From assembly GCA_946056345.1 (NCBI GenBank), contig CAMGJH010000057.1:1-6766 (forward strand): 6,766 bases of DNA, given 5' to 3'. Under the pieces are notes generated by a model, which worked only from the letters and a program-made list of their open reading frames with translations, ran no database searches and had not been told where the DNA came from. This document shows, one piece after another, positions 1 through 5,676 of the stretch. Each line of letters opens with the position of its first letter. Positions within the stretch are counted from its first letter, which is position 1. The translations under genes and the position numbers were made by a program. This DNA is from an uncultured Lentisphaeraceae bacterium. GTDB taxonomy: Bacteria; Verrucomicrobiota; Kiritimatiellia; RFP12; DVOR01.

Positions 1-35
1 CTGTTGGACCCTTTGTATACACTGGAGGTTTTGAT

Positions 36-239
36 ATGGGAACTGGTCGTACCCTCAATAAGAAGCCGGCGACGCGGCCGGTGAAGTCCGCTGGCGAGCG
101 TCGTCGCCGGGATGCGGTTCAGCGCAAGCGCCTGGTGGCGTTGGGGCTTGATGAGGCGGTTGTCTCGAAGTTGAACGCGGTGCAGATCCGCGACTACCTG
201 CGTACGCCGGCCAAGACGAAGGCCGCGTTCGCGAAGTAA
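36..239 (+). CDS. Small, very basic protein of unknown function (67 aa)
   Basis: I do not recognise a named family. The start is well supported: GGAGG at 24-28 lies 7 bases before the ATG. The protein has 18 Lys/Arg against 5 Asp/Glu, no cysteine, no signal peptide and no membrane segment, so it is cytoplasmic. Residues 1-20 look like a flexible basic tail rich in Lys, Pro and Thr. Residues 21-37 form a likely helix with four consecutive arginines (22-25) and a hydrophobic Leu-Val-Ala-Leu end. Residues 39-46 and 48-56 look like two more short helices, followed by a Lys/Ala tail. This charge pattern suits RNA, DNA or ribosome binding, which is inference only. A strong terminator begins 24 bases after the stop, so the gene is probably monocistronic or the end of a unit starting upstream of the window. 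The good ribosome site and coding-like composition argue that it is real. Confidence 0.75.
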   Translation: MGTGRTLNKKPATRPVKSAGERRRRDAVQRKRLVALGLDEAVVSKLNAVQIRDYLRTPAKTKAAFAK

Positions 240-263
240 GCCGGGCCCCTTCCGGTTTAATCT

Positions 264-301
264 AAAGGCACATCCGCGATTGGTGCGGGTGTGCTTTTGT
301 T
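264..301 (+). terminator. Strong intrinsic terminator after the small basic gene
   Basis: A 14-bp stem pairs 264-277 with 285-298, with only two G-T wobbles, around a 7-base loop (278-284). The right arm ends in TTTT, followed by GTT, and the matching A-run starts the left arm. It lies 24 bases after the small gene's stop and only 17 bases before the folC start. It should separate the two transcription units, or let only some transcripts read into folC. Confidence 0.85.
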
Positions 302-315
302 ATGGAGGCAGAGCG

Positions 316-1641
316 ATGCGGGACTTTCTGGAGCGGTTGGCACAGCGGCGGAAGTTTGGGATCCGGCCGGGGTTGGAGACGATGCGTGCGCTGTGCGCGG
401 CGTTGGGGAACCCGGAGGCGGAGTTCGCGGTCATTCACATTGCCGGGACCAATGGCAAGGGCAGCGTGGCGGCGATTTGCGAGGCGGCGCTGCGAACGAT
501 GGGGCTGCGCGTGGGGCGCTACACCTCCCCGCACCTGGTGCGCGTGAATGAGCGCTTTGTGATTGATGGCGAGGCGGTGAGCGACGAGGCGCTTGACCGC
601 GCGCTTGCGCAGGTGGAGGCGGCAAGTGCGCGCGCAGGTCTGGAGCCGACCTTCTTTGAGGTGCTGACCGCGTGCGCGTGGCTGATTTTCCGCGAGGCGG
701 GGGTGAAGTTGGTGGTGGCGGAGGTGGGGATGGGCGGCCGGTGGGACGCCACGAATGTCATCGAGGCCCCGCTCGTCTCGGTCATCACCCACGTGGCGCT
801 CGACCACTGCGCCATTCTGGGCGAGACGATCGAGGCGATTGCCGCCGAGAAATCGGGCATTATCAAGGCCGGCCGGCCGGTGGTGATGGGGGCGATGGAC
901 GCGCGTGCCAAGGCGGTCATCGCCGCCCGGGCGCAAGCGTTGGGCGCACCGGTGCACGATGCGAGCGAGGAGGTGCGGGTGGCCGTCTCGCGCCGCACCC
1001 TTCACGGGCAGACGCTCCAGTGCTCGACGACGCAGGGCGATTACCCGGCCGCGCTGACGCGTCTAGCCGGCAGCTACCAGGTGGAGAATGCGGCCACGGC
1101 GCTCTGCGCGCTCGAGCGGCTGACCGAGGCGGGGCTGCCCGTGCCGCCCAAGGCCTTTGCCGAGGGGCTGCGGACGGTCTCCTGGCCGGGCCGGTGCGAG
1201 CTCATCGCCCAGGATCCGCCCACCTTCCTCGATGGCGGGCATAACCCCGACGCGATGGCCGCCCTGCGTGAGGCGCTCAAGTCGATGCACATCCGCCGGC
1301 GCGTGGCGCTGGTCTGCGGCTTTTGCGGAGATAAGGCGGTGCGTGCGGCCTTGAAGGAGATCGCGCCCCTGGTTTCGGCCGCGTGGACGGTGCCCCTGCA
1401 AAACGAGCGCGCCCTGACGAGTGAAGCGCTGGCCGAGGAGGTGCGCGCGGCCGGGATTGCGCGCGTGGTGGCGATGGACTCGGTGACCGAGGGGCTTGAG
1501 GCGGCCACGGCCTGGGCCGAGGAGTGTCAAGGCACCGTGCTCATCTGCGGCTCGCTCTTCCTAGTGGGCGAAGTGATGGCCCTGCGCGGCGAAGGCAACA
1601 GCGCCATCGACCCGAGCGAGGCCGTGCGCGCGAGCCTTTAA
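316..1641 (+). CDS. folC: Folylpolyglutamate synthase / dihydrofolate synthase (FolC)
   Basis: This cytoplasmic Mur-ligase-family enzyme adds glutamate to folates using ATP, and in many bacteria also makes dihydrofolate from dihydropteroate. Family landmarks are in order in the 441-aa product: the ATP-binding loop GTNGKGS (44-50), YTSPHL (69-74), EVGMGGRWDATN (136-147, usually EVGLGGRLDATN), a stretch at 158-184 with Asp163-His164 and EKSGI, whose Lys179 matches the family's carbamylated lysine, PGRCE (291-295), LDGGHNP (305-311) and a C-terminal GSLFLVGE (412-419). Length is typical for the family. I chose the ATG at 316 because GGAGG at 304-308 sits 7 bases upstream. The longer frame opening with TTG at 280 would begin inside the terminator loop and add 12 unlike-family residues. 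The sequence does not settle whether it is bifunctional; no other folate gene is in the window. Its stop overlaps the stop of the opposing pseudouridine synthase gene. Confidence 0.96.
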   Translation: MRDFLERLAQRRKFGIRPGLETMRALCAALGNPEAEFAVIHIAGTNGKGSVAAICEAALRTMGLRVGRYTSPHLVRVNERFVIDGEAVSDEALDRALAQVEAASARAGLEPTFFEVLTACAWLIFREAGVKLVVAEVGMGGRWDATNVIEAPLVSVITHVALDHCAILGETIEAIAAEKSGIIKAGRPVVMGAMDARAKAVIAARAQALGAPVHDASEEVRVAVSRRTLHGQTLQCSTTQGDYPAALTRLAGSYQVENAATALCALERLTEAGLPVPPKAFAEGLRTVSWPGRCELIAQDPPTFLDGGHNPDAMAALREALKSMHIRRRVALVCGFCGDKAVRAALKEIAPLVSAAWTVPLQNERALTSEALAEEVRAAGIARVVAMDSVTEGLEAATAWAEECQGTVLICGSLFLVGEVMALRGEGNSAIDPSEAVRASL

Positions 1642-2357
1642 TCGCGCGCGGCAAAGGGCGGGCGCACGGTGCGGAAGGTGTGGCCTAGGACAGTCAGCTC
1701 AACAGCGCGGAGGGCTTGGTTGGGGAGGCGTAGGCGCGCCCAGTCCTCGGGGGTGAGGCGGTCTTCGCGGAACTTGAGGAAGAGCTCGGGGTCCGGGCCG
1801 TAGACCTTGTCGCCCACCACCGGCCAGCCGAGGGAGCGCAGCGTGGCGCGGATTTGGTGGGTGCGCCCGGTGACGAGTTCGGCCGAGAGGCGCGTGGTGC
1901 CGGGCCAGGGGCCGGGACCGAGGCGCTCGAACCAGGTGGCTGAGCCGCGGTCGGGCGAGAGGGGCGGCAGTTCGGTGCAGAGGCGGGCATTCTCCAGGCG
2001 GCGCATCGAGTAGACCGGGGGTTCATTGCAGCGGTGGATCTCGCCGACGGCACAGAGGCGGCCGGTGGGGAAGTCGCCCTCCACGATGACTTCGTAGCGC
2101 TTGCGCTTGGGGGCCTTGCCGAGGATGGCGGCCATCTGGGGATCTTTGGCCACCAGGACCAGGCCGCTGGTCTCGCGGTCGAGGCGGGAGACGAGGTGGA
2201 TGGTGTTGCCGGGGCGCTGCTTTTTGAGGAAGGCTTCGAGGGTGTGGAAGCGGTAGGCGCCGCTGGAGTGGACCGGCAAATCGGCCGGCTTGTCAATCAC
2301 CATCATCCGCGCGTCCTCATAGACCCAGCGGATGTCCCAATCGACCGGCGGATCCAT
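1638..2357 (-). CDS. RluA-family pseudouridine synthase
   Basis: The product (239 aa) belongs to the RluA family, which isomerises uridine to pseudouridine in rRNA or tRNA. Visible motifs are the N-terminal strand with VIDKPADLPVH (20-30), the catalytic motif RLDRETSG (58-65) with nucleophile Asp60, a YEVIVEG strand (88-94) and TGRTHQIR (163-170). There is no N-terminal S4 RNA-binding domain, so it is a short RluA-like form rather than RluC/RluD. The late motif that usually contains LHA reads ALRAVEL (215-221), with Arg where His is common. The target nucleotide cannot be told from sequence. I chose the ATG at 2357 because GAGGGG (2362-2367 on this strand) is well placed before it and overlaps the stop of the upstream VWA gene. 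A GTG at 2369 would add four residues. It is the second cistron after the VWA gene and very likely coupled to it in translation. Confidence 0.92.
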   Translation of the reverse strand: MDPPVDWDIRWVYEDARMMVIDKPADLPVHSSGAYRFHTLEAFLKKQRPGNTIHLVSRLDRETSGLVLVAKDPQMAAILGKAPKRKRYEVIVEGDFPTGRLCAVGEIHRCNEPPVYSMRRLENARLCTELPPLSPDRGSATWFERLGPGPWPGTTRLSAELVTGRTHQIRATLRSLGWPVVGDKVYGPDPELFLKFREDRLTPEDWARLRLPNQALRAVELTVLGHTFRTVRPPFAARD

Positions 2358-2365
2358 CACGCCCC

Positions 2366-3178
2366 TCACGGCTTGCGCTTTCGTTTGGCGGAGGCTTTGC
2401 GCTCGAGGTAACGGCCGCCGCCGAGTTCGGCAAAGGCCTTAAGGGTGGGGGAGGTCTGGCCGATGGCGATGCAGGAGAGCTCGACCTCCTTGGGCGGCGG
2501 GGGCAGAAGCGCTTGGCCCTTGAGGCGCGGCTGACGGGGATTCGGGGGGCGCCAGTTTCGCCACGGCGCGCGCCAGGCCTCCTTGAGCTTGCGCAGCTTC
2601 TTGGCCTCGGCGGCAGTGGGCTTGTCGGGCAGGGCGTACCAGCCCTCGAGGGCGGCGCGGACGGCCTGGGCGTGGGTGGCGATGTCGTTATCGCCCAGGT
2701 AGAAGAGGTGGGTGAGGTGGTGGCGGGAGACCAGCGGCCAGAGGTGCTCGCCAAAGGTGACCTCGAAGCTGCCGCCGGAGGTGAGCGCGCGGCCCTCGAC
2801 CTCGGCCACGAGCGCGGCCACCGCCCCGGGCGCGGACATCTCGTAGCAGGCCGAGCCGGCGTGGGGATCGCTCCCGCCCTCGAAGAGCACGACCACGGCG
2901 TAGGGGACGCGGCGGGGTGGGGCGGAGAGCGCAGCCATCCGCTCGGCCATCGAGCGCACCTCGTCGCAGAGCGTCTGCCAACGGGTGCCGCCATCGGCCC
3001 GGGCGGCGTCCTTGCGGCCCATCGACTTGGAGGTGTCGAGGATCAGCAGCACGCGGGCACCGGTTTCGGGCAGGGGCAGACCGTAAAAGGCCGGGGTGTA
3101 GCGTTCGGCCAAGGGTGCCTCTTGGGCCATTGCAAAGAGGCCAAAGGCAGCAAAGAGGAGAAGCAGGAGCCGTTTCAT
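2366..3178 (-). CDS. Exported von Willebrand factor A (VWA) domain protein
   Basis: This 270-aa protein has a signal peptide: Lys2-Arg3, a hydrophobic run at 4-17, and an AMA cleavage site after residue 18. The mature part is essentially one VWA domain. It opens with a hydrophobic strand and the metal-ion motif DTSKS (48-52). The second metal loop is probably Thr133-Ser-Gly-Gly, and the strand HLFYLGDND (157-165) supplies the third acidic position. The closing strand CIAIG (236-240) and a GGGRYL turn (253-258) are also typical of VWA domains. Between the last two strands is a Trp/Pro/Arg-rich insert (about 186-230), and the C-terminus is a basic tail (KRKRKP). VWA domains bind metal and usually mediate protein contacts; the partner here is unknown. 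There is no Shine-Dalgarno sequence. An extended -10-like element ends 7 bases before the ATG, which suggests a leaderless mRNA. The gene is first in a two-gene unit with the pseudouridine synthase. Confidence 0.88.
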   Translation of the reverse strand: MKRLLLLLFAAFGLFAMAQEAPLAERYTPAFYGLPLPETGARVLLILDTSKSMGRKDAARADGGTRWQTLCDEVRSMAERMAALSAPPRRVPYAVVVLFEGGSDPHAGSACYEMSAPGAVAALVAEVEGRALTSGGSFEVTFGEHLWPLVSRHHLTHLFYLGDNDIATHAQAVRAALEGWYALPDKPTAAEAKKLRKLKEAWRAPWRNWRPPNPRQPRLKGQALLPPPPKEVELSCIAIGQTSPTLKAFAELGGGRYLERKASAKRKRKP

Positions 3179-3185
3179 AGGCGGT

Positions 3186-3194
3186 AGGATAGCA
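3186..3194 (-). promoter_or_regulatory. Extended -10 promoter element for the VWA gene
   Basis: Read on the minus strand, TGC-TATCCT (3194 down to 3186) matches the extended -10 form TGn-TAnnnT. Seven bases separate it from the VWA ATG at 3178, so transcription would begin at or next to the A of the start codon. No -35 match is obvious. It is predicted from sequence pattern and from the absence of a ribosome site. Confidence 0.5.
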
Positions 3195-3222
3195 TAAGCG
3201 CCGAAGGCGCGCGCTTATGCTA
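3190..3222. repeat. Perfect 12-bp inverted repeat in the divergent promoter region
   Basis: TAGCATAAGCGC (3190-3201) and GCGCTTATGCTA (3211-3222) are exact reverse complements around a 9-base spacer. The dyad centre is 3206. The two divergent start codons, at 3178 and 3234, lie exactly 28 bases either side of it, and a second perfect block (3174-3181 with 3231-3238, CCTATGAA on each outgoing strand) extends the symmetry into both genes. The outer end of each 12-bp arm holds the TGCTA of an extended -10. It may be a symmetric promoter, a repressor operator, or both. Confidence 0.85.
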
Positions 3223-3226
3223 CAAT
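3218..3226 (+). promoter_or_regulatory. Extended -10 promoter element for the RNA methyltransferase gene
   Basis: TGC-TACAAT is close to the consensus TGn-TATAAT. Seven bases separate it from the ATG at 3234, predicting transcription from the start codon itself. The region where a -35 would sit (about 3198-3203) is GC-rich and not consensus, so the extended -10 would carry recognition. It mirrors the element for the VWA gene. Confidence 0.55.
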
Positions 3227-3233
3227 GCGCCCT

Positions 3234-4115
3234 ATGAATACCACCCCGCCTGTTGCCGTTGAGATTACCAGTTTGGCGAATGCCAAGATTAAGGATGTGG
3301 TTCGTTTGCGCCAGCGCAGCCATCGCGATGATGCCGGGCTGATGTTGGTGGAGGGCTACCGCGAGATCCACCGTGCCCTCGACCACGGCTACAAGCCCAC
3401 CGCCCTCTTCTACTGTCCCGACCTGTGGCTCAAGCACGAGAATGAGCCCGCCTTGGTGGCGCAGTGCGCGGCGTTGGGTGCCCGCCTCTATACCTGCTCC
3501 AAGCCGGTCTTCGAGAAGATTGCCTACCGCGAACGCCCCGATGGGCTCCTGGCTGTGGGCCCGCAAATCGCCGTCACGCTCGCCGACCTCTCCTTGCCGC
3601 CCGACGCGCTGCTGCTGGTCTGCGAGAGCATCGAGAAGCCCGGGAACTTGGGCACGATGCTCCGCTCGGCCGATGCCTCCGGGGCCGCCGCGGTCATCGT
3701 CTGCGATCCGTGCACCGACATTCACAACCCCAACGTGGTTCGCGCCTCCACCGGCACGCTCTTCTCAATGCCCGTGGCCGTGGCCGGCGCGCAGGAGACG
3801 GTGGCCTGGCTCAAGGCCAACGGCTTTGCCATTATGGCCGCCACCCCGCACGCCGAGAAGCTCTACTTCGAGCAGCCGCTCACCGGCCGCGTGGCCCTCT
3901 GCCTGGGCAGCGAGCAGTATGGCCTCACCGACACCTTTATGAACGACGCCGGGCTGCGCGTGCGCATCCCTATGCTCGGCGTGGCCGACTCGCTGAACGT
4001 CTCAGCGGCGGCCACCATCCTGCTCTCCGAAGTGGTCCGCCAGCGCATCTGCGCCGGCTCGGTCACGCCGCCCCCCGCCGAGCCCTGGCACGGCGAAAGC
4101 ACCCACGACCAGTAA
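3234..4115 (+). CDS. TrmH/SpoU-family RNA 2'-O-methyltransferase
   Basis: The product (293 aa) is a SPOUT-fold methyltransferase that transfers methyl from S-adenosylmethionine to a ribose 2'-OH in rRNA or tRNA. Residues about 11-110 match the N-terminal substrate-binding domain (ITSLANAKIK near the start, LVEGYREI at 38-45). The catalytic domain spans about 126-270. Motif 1 is ESIEKPGNLG (131-140) with Asn138 and Arg144, motif 2 is LGSEQYGLTD (224-233) with Glu227, and motif 3 is IPMLGVADSLNVSAAA (245-260) with Asn255; these form the knotted cofactor site. The architecture is that of RlmB/TsnR-like enzymes, but the target base cannot be assigned. I prefer the ATG at 3234. An in-frame ATG at 3225 overlaps the predicted -10 element, and neither has a Shine-Dalgarno sequence. 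The C-terminal 20 residues are Pro-rich and probably disordered. The TonB-like gene follows after 4 bases. Confidence 0.93.
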   Translation: MNTTPPVAVEITSLANAKIKDVVRLRQRSHRDDAGLMLVEGYREIHRALDHGYKPTALFYCPDLWLKHENEPALVAQCAALGARLYTCSKPVFEKIAYRERPDGLLAVGPQIAVTLADLSLPPDALLLVCESIEKPGNLGTMLRSADASGAAAVIVCDPCTDIHNPNVVRASTGTLFSMPVAVAGAQETVAWLKANGFAIMAATPHAEKLYFEQPLTGRVALCLGSEQYGLTDTFMNDAGLRVRIPMLGVADSLNVSAAATILLSEVVRQRICAGSVTPPPAEPWHGESTHDQ

Positions 4116-4119
4116 GACA

Positions 4120-4959
4120 ATGTCTCCGCGCTTTTCGTCTTCCCCCTGGGCGCTTTCGCTGCTGATTAATGCGGCGTTGGTGCTGTTGATGATGGGCTTC
4201 TCGTTCGGCGGCTGCACCGCCAAGCACGAGGAGATTATCCCGATGGAGTTCCTCGTGGTCACCGAGGAGAATGCCGCCGACCGCCTGGCCGAGGAGCCCA
4301 ATGAGGCGGTCGACCCCGAGCCGGAGCCCGAGCCGCCCCAGCCCGAGCCCCCAGCGCCGGATCCCCTCCCCCCGCCGTTGCCGGACCCCGACCCGATTCC
4401 GATGCCGCCTCCGCCCAAGCCCGAGACAAAGCCCGAGTCTAAACCCGAGAAACCCAAGCCCGAGAAGAAGCCCGAAGCGTCCAAGCCCGAAAAGAAACCG
4501 GAGAAGAAGCCCGAGAAGAAGAAGCCGGTCATCAAGATTGGCGAGCGCGTCGGCCCCATCACCCAAGGCAAGAAGGACAAGACCAAGGCCGCCACCCAAA
4601 AGGCCCCCAGCCCCGAGGAGATCCGCCGCCTGCTCGCCGCCGGCGCCAAGCCTGGCAACAAGAACCAAGTTCCCGCCAACGAGGCCTCCCGTTGCTATGG
4701 CCTCATCTCCCGCGCCTTCAAGGAGGCGTGCGATCGTTATGGCCTCGAGCCGCCCCCCACTGGGCGCGACCCCATCCTGACGCTCACCTTTGGCCCCGGC
4801 GGCACCATCCGCTCGATTACCCTTAAAGAGAGCTCGGGCGACCGCGCGTGGGATGCGAGCGCCCTCCAAGCCTGCCGCCAAGTGCGCACCATCGAGGGGC
4901 TTTCGGAGTCCTTCCTCAAAGCGCAAACGAGCGCGGACATTCGCTTGAATGTGCGCTAG
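4120..4959 (+). CDS. TonB/TolA-like envelope-spanning protein
   Basis: This 279-aa protein has the classic layout of energy-transducing TonB or TolA. A short cytoplasmic N-terminus leads to one membrane segment (about 10-28). A long periplasmic Pro-rich linker follows, first acidic (Pro-Glu/Pro-Pro, 66-99), then basic Lys-Pro-Glu repeats (100-136). After a Lys-rich hinge comes a C-terminal domain (about 190-279) with GPGGTI, KESSGDRAWDASAL and a closing strand ADIRLNV, the pattern of TonB/TolA C-terminal domains. Known relatives use the proton motive force through ExbB-ExbD or TolQ-TolR to act on outer-membrane partners; neither pair is in the window. The C-domain has cysteines at 192, 204 and 252, and Cys32 follows the membrane segment, so disulfides are possible. 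There is no Shine-Dalgarno sequence; the ATG is 4 bases after the methyltransferase stop, which suggests translational coupling. I cannot separate TonB from TolA. Confidence 0.85.
   Translation: MSPRFSSSPWALSLLINAALVLLMMGFSFGGCTAKHEEIIPMEFLVVTEENAADRLAEEPNEAVDPEPEPEPPQPEPPAPDPLPPPLPDPDPIPMPPPPKPETKPESKPEKPKPEKKPEASKPEKKPEKKPEKKKPVIKIGERVGPITQGKKDKTKAATQKAPSPEEIRRLLAAGAKPGNKNQVPANEASRCYGLISRAFKEACDRYGLEPPPTGRDPILTLTFGPGGTIRSITLKESSGDRAWDASALQACRQVRTIEGLSESFLKAQTSADIRLNVR
4315..4527 (+). repeat. Degenerate coding repeats of the Pro-Glu / Lys-Pro-Glu linker
   Basis: DNA of the linker is built from degenerate units such as GAGCCCGAGCC (acidic half, about 4315-4416) and AAGCCCGAGAAG (basic half, about 4417-4527). 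The units differ at wobble positions and do not share one fixed period, so this is low-complexity protein sequence rather than a recent tandem duplication. It also explains a long spurious open frame on the opposite strand. Confidence 0.8.
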
Positions 4960-5003
4960 CTGCCGGGGGCGGCAACAATCAGAACGCGCCACGCAGAAAG
5001 CAA

Positions 5004-5029
5004 GCGGCCGGAGGGCTTCCTCCGGTCGC
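5004..5029 (-). terminator. Likely intrinsic terminator for the hisC-hisB operon
   Basis: An 11-bp stem (5004-5014 with 5019-5029, one G-T pair) closes a 4-base loop. On the minus strand it is followed by TTGCTTTCT, a T-rich tract suited to termination, about 53 bases past the hisB stop. On the plus strand no T tract follows, so it mainly suits the his direction. Confidence 0.6.
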
Positions 5030-5049
5030 GCTGTTATGTGCTGCCGGCT

Positions 5050-5083
5050 AGCCGCTAACAGCTAACCGCGAGCGGCTGCTTTT
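5050..5083 (+). terminator. Possible terminator for the methyltransferase-TonB unit
   Basis: AGCCGCT (5050-5056) pairs perfectly with AGCGGCT (5071-5077) across a 14-base loop and is followed by GC and TTTT (5080-5083). The T-run reaches the hisB stop codon. The stem is short and the loop large, so this is a weaker call than the neighbouring hairpin. Confidence 0.4.
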
Positions 5084-5666
5084 ACAGCACGCCCTTGCTG
5101 GAGGGGATGCCGCTATCGCGGGGGTCTGGCTCGAGGGCGGCGCGCAGGGCGCGGGCGAGGCCCTTGAAGACGGCCTCGTAGGCGTGGTGGACCTCGGCGC
5201 CGTAGGGCTGGACCACGTGGAGGTTCATCCGGGCATTGGTGGAGAAGGCGCGCATAAACTCCTCGAGGAGCTGGACGTTGAAGTCGCGGATGTGCTGCTC
5301 GGGGTGGGAGATCTTCCAGACGAGGAAGGGTCGACCGCCGAGGTCGACGAGGACATCGGCGCGGGCTTCATCCATCGGCAGCATAAAGAAGCCATAGCGG
5401 CGGATGCCCTTGCGCTCGCCGAGGGCCTGGTCGAGGGCCGAGCCGAGCACGAGCCCCACGTCCTCGACGGTGTGGTGGTAATCGACCTGGAGGTCGCCGC
5501 GGCAGGTGAGGGTGAGGTCGATAAGCGAGTGGCGGGCGAAGAGCTCGAGCATGTGGTCGAAGAAGCCAATGCCGGTGGAGATGGCGTGCTTGCCAGTGCC
5601 ATCGAGGTTGAGCTCCAGGCGGATGTCGGTTTCGCGGGTGGTGCGGGTGATTTGGGCAGTGCGCAT
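5082..5666 (-). CDS. hisB: Imidazoleglycerol-phosphate dehydratase (HisB)
   Basis: HisB dehydrates imidazoleglycerol phosphate to imidazoleacetol phosphate, a late step in histidine synthesis, in the cytoplasm. The 194-aa product is the monofunctional form: no phosphatase domain is fused at its N-terminus. The duplicated metal-binding motifs are present: FFDHMLELFARHS (35-47), DYHHTVEDVG (62-71) with His64, His65 and Glu68, and VHHAYEAVFKGLARALR (159-175) with His160, His161 and Glu164. The typical tail ending SKGVL is present. I chose the ATG at 5666 because it is preceded by AAGGAGAG (5671-5678 on this strand) and the protein then opens with RTAQITRTTRET as expected. An upstream in-frame start at 5735 would lie inside hisC. 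The gene begins 10 bases after the hisC stop, and its ribosome site overlaps that stop, so the two are an operon with probable translational coupling. Confidence 0.97.
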   Translation of the reverse strand: MRTAQITRTTRETDIRLELNLDGTGKHAISTGIGFFDHMLELFARHSLIDLTLTCRGDLQVDYHHTVEDVGLVLGSALDQALGERKGIRRYGFFMLPMDEARADVLVDLGGRPFLVWKISHPEQHIRDFNVQLLEEFMRAFSTNARMNLHVVQPYGAEVHHAYEAVFKGLARALRAALEPDPRDSGIPSSKGVL

Positions 5667-5676
5667 AGCTCTCTCC

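Noticed and set aside
16..23. TATACACT as a -10 element for the small basic gene
   Set aside because: It would put the transcription start at or just past the ribosome site at 24-28, and any -35 would be off or at the window edge. It is too uncertain to annotate.
262..1005. Minus-strand open frame of 247 codons inside folC
   Set aside because: It is His/Arg-rich without family motifs and lies fully within a gene with all FolC landmarks. Antisense frames of this kind are expected in GC-rich coding DNA.
3198..3222. The dyad as a transcription terminator
   Set aside because: It lies between two start codons, not after a gene, and no T tract follows either arm. A promoter or operator role fits better.
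3225..3233. ATG at 3225 as the methyltransferase start
   Set aside because: It overlaps the predicted -10 hexamer, has no ribosome site, and adds only Met-Arg-Pro before the better-placed ATG at 3234.
2688..3725. Minus-strand frame of 345 codons spanning the divergent promoter and both flanking genes
   Set aside because: It would run through the promoter dyad and out of frame through both the methyltransferase and VWA genes. No motifs are visible.
4417..4527. The Lys-Pro-Glu DNA repeats as a CRISPR-like or satellite array
   Set aside because: Units are short, degenerate, in frame and explained by the protein linker. There are no spacers.
4063..4992. Long minus-strand open frame opposite the TonB-like gene, rich in Gly and Leu
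   Set aside because: It is the mirror image of the Pro/Glu/Lys repeats in a GC-rich gene. It has no recognisable domain and low-complexity composition, while the plus strand encodes a coherent membrane-linker-C-domain protein.
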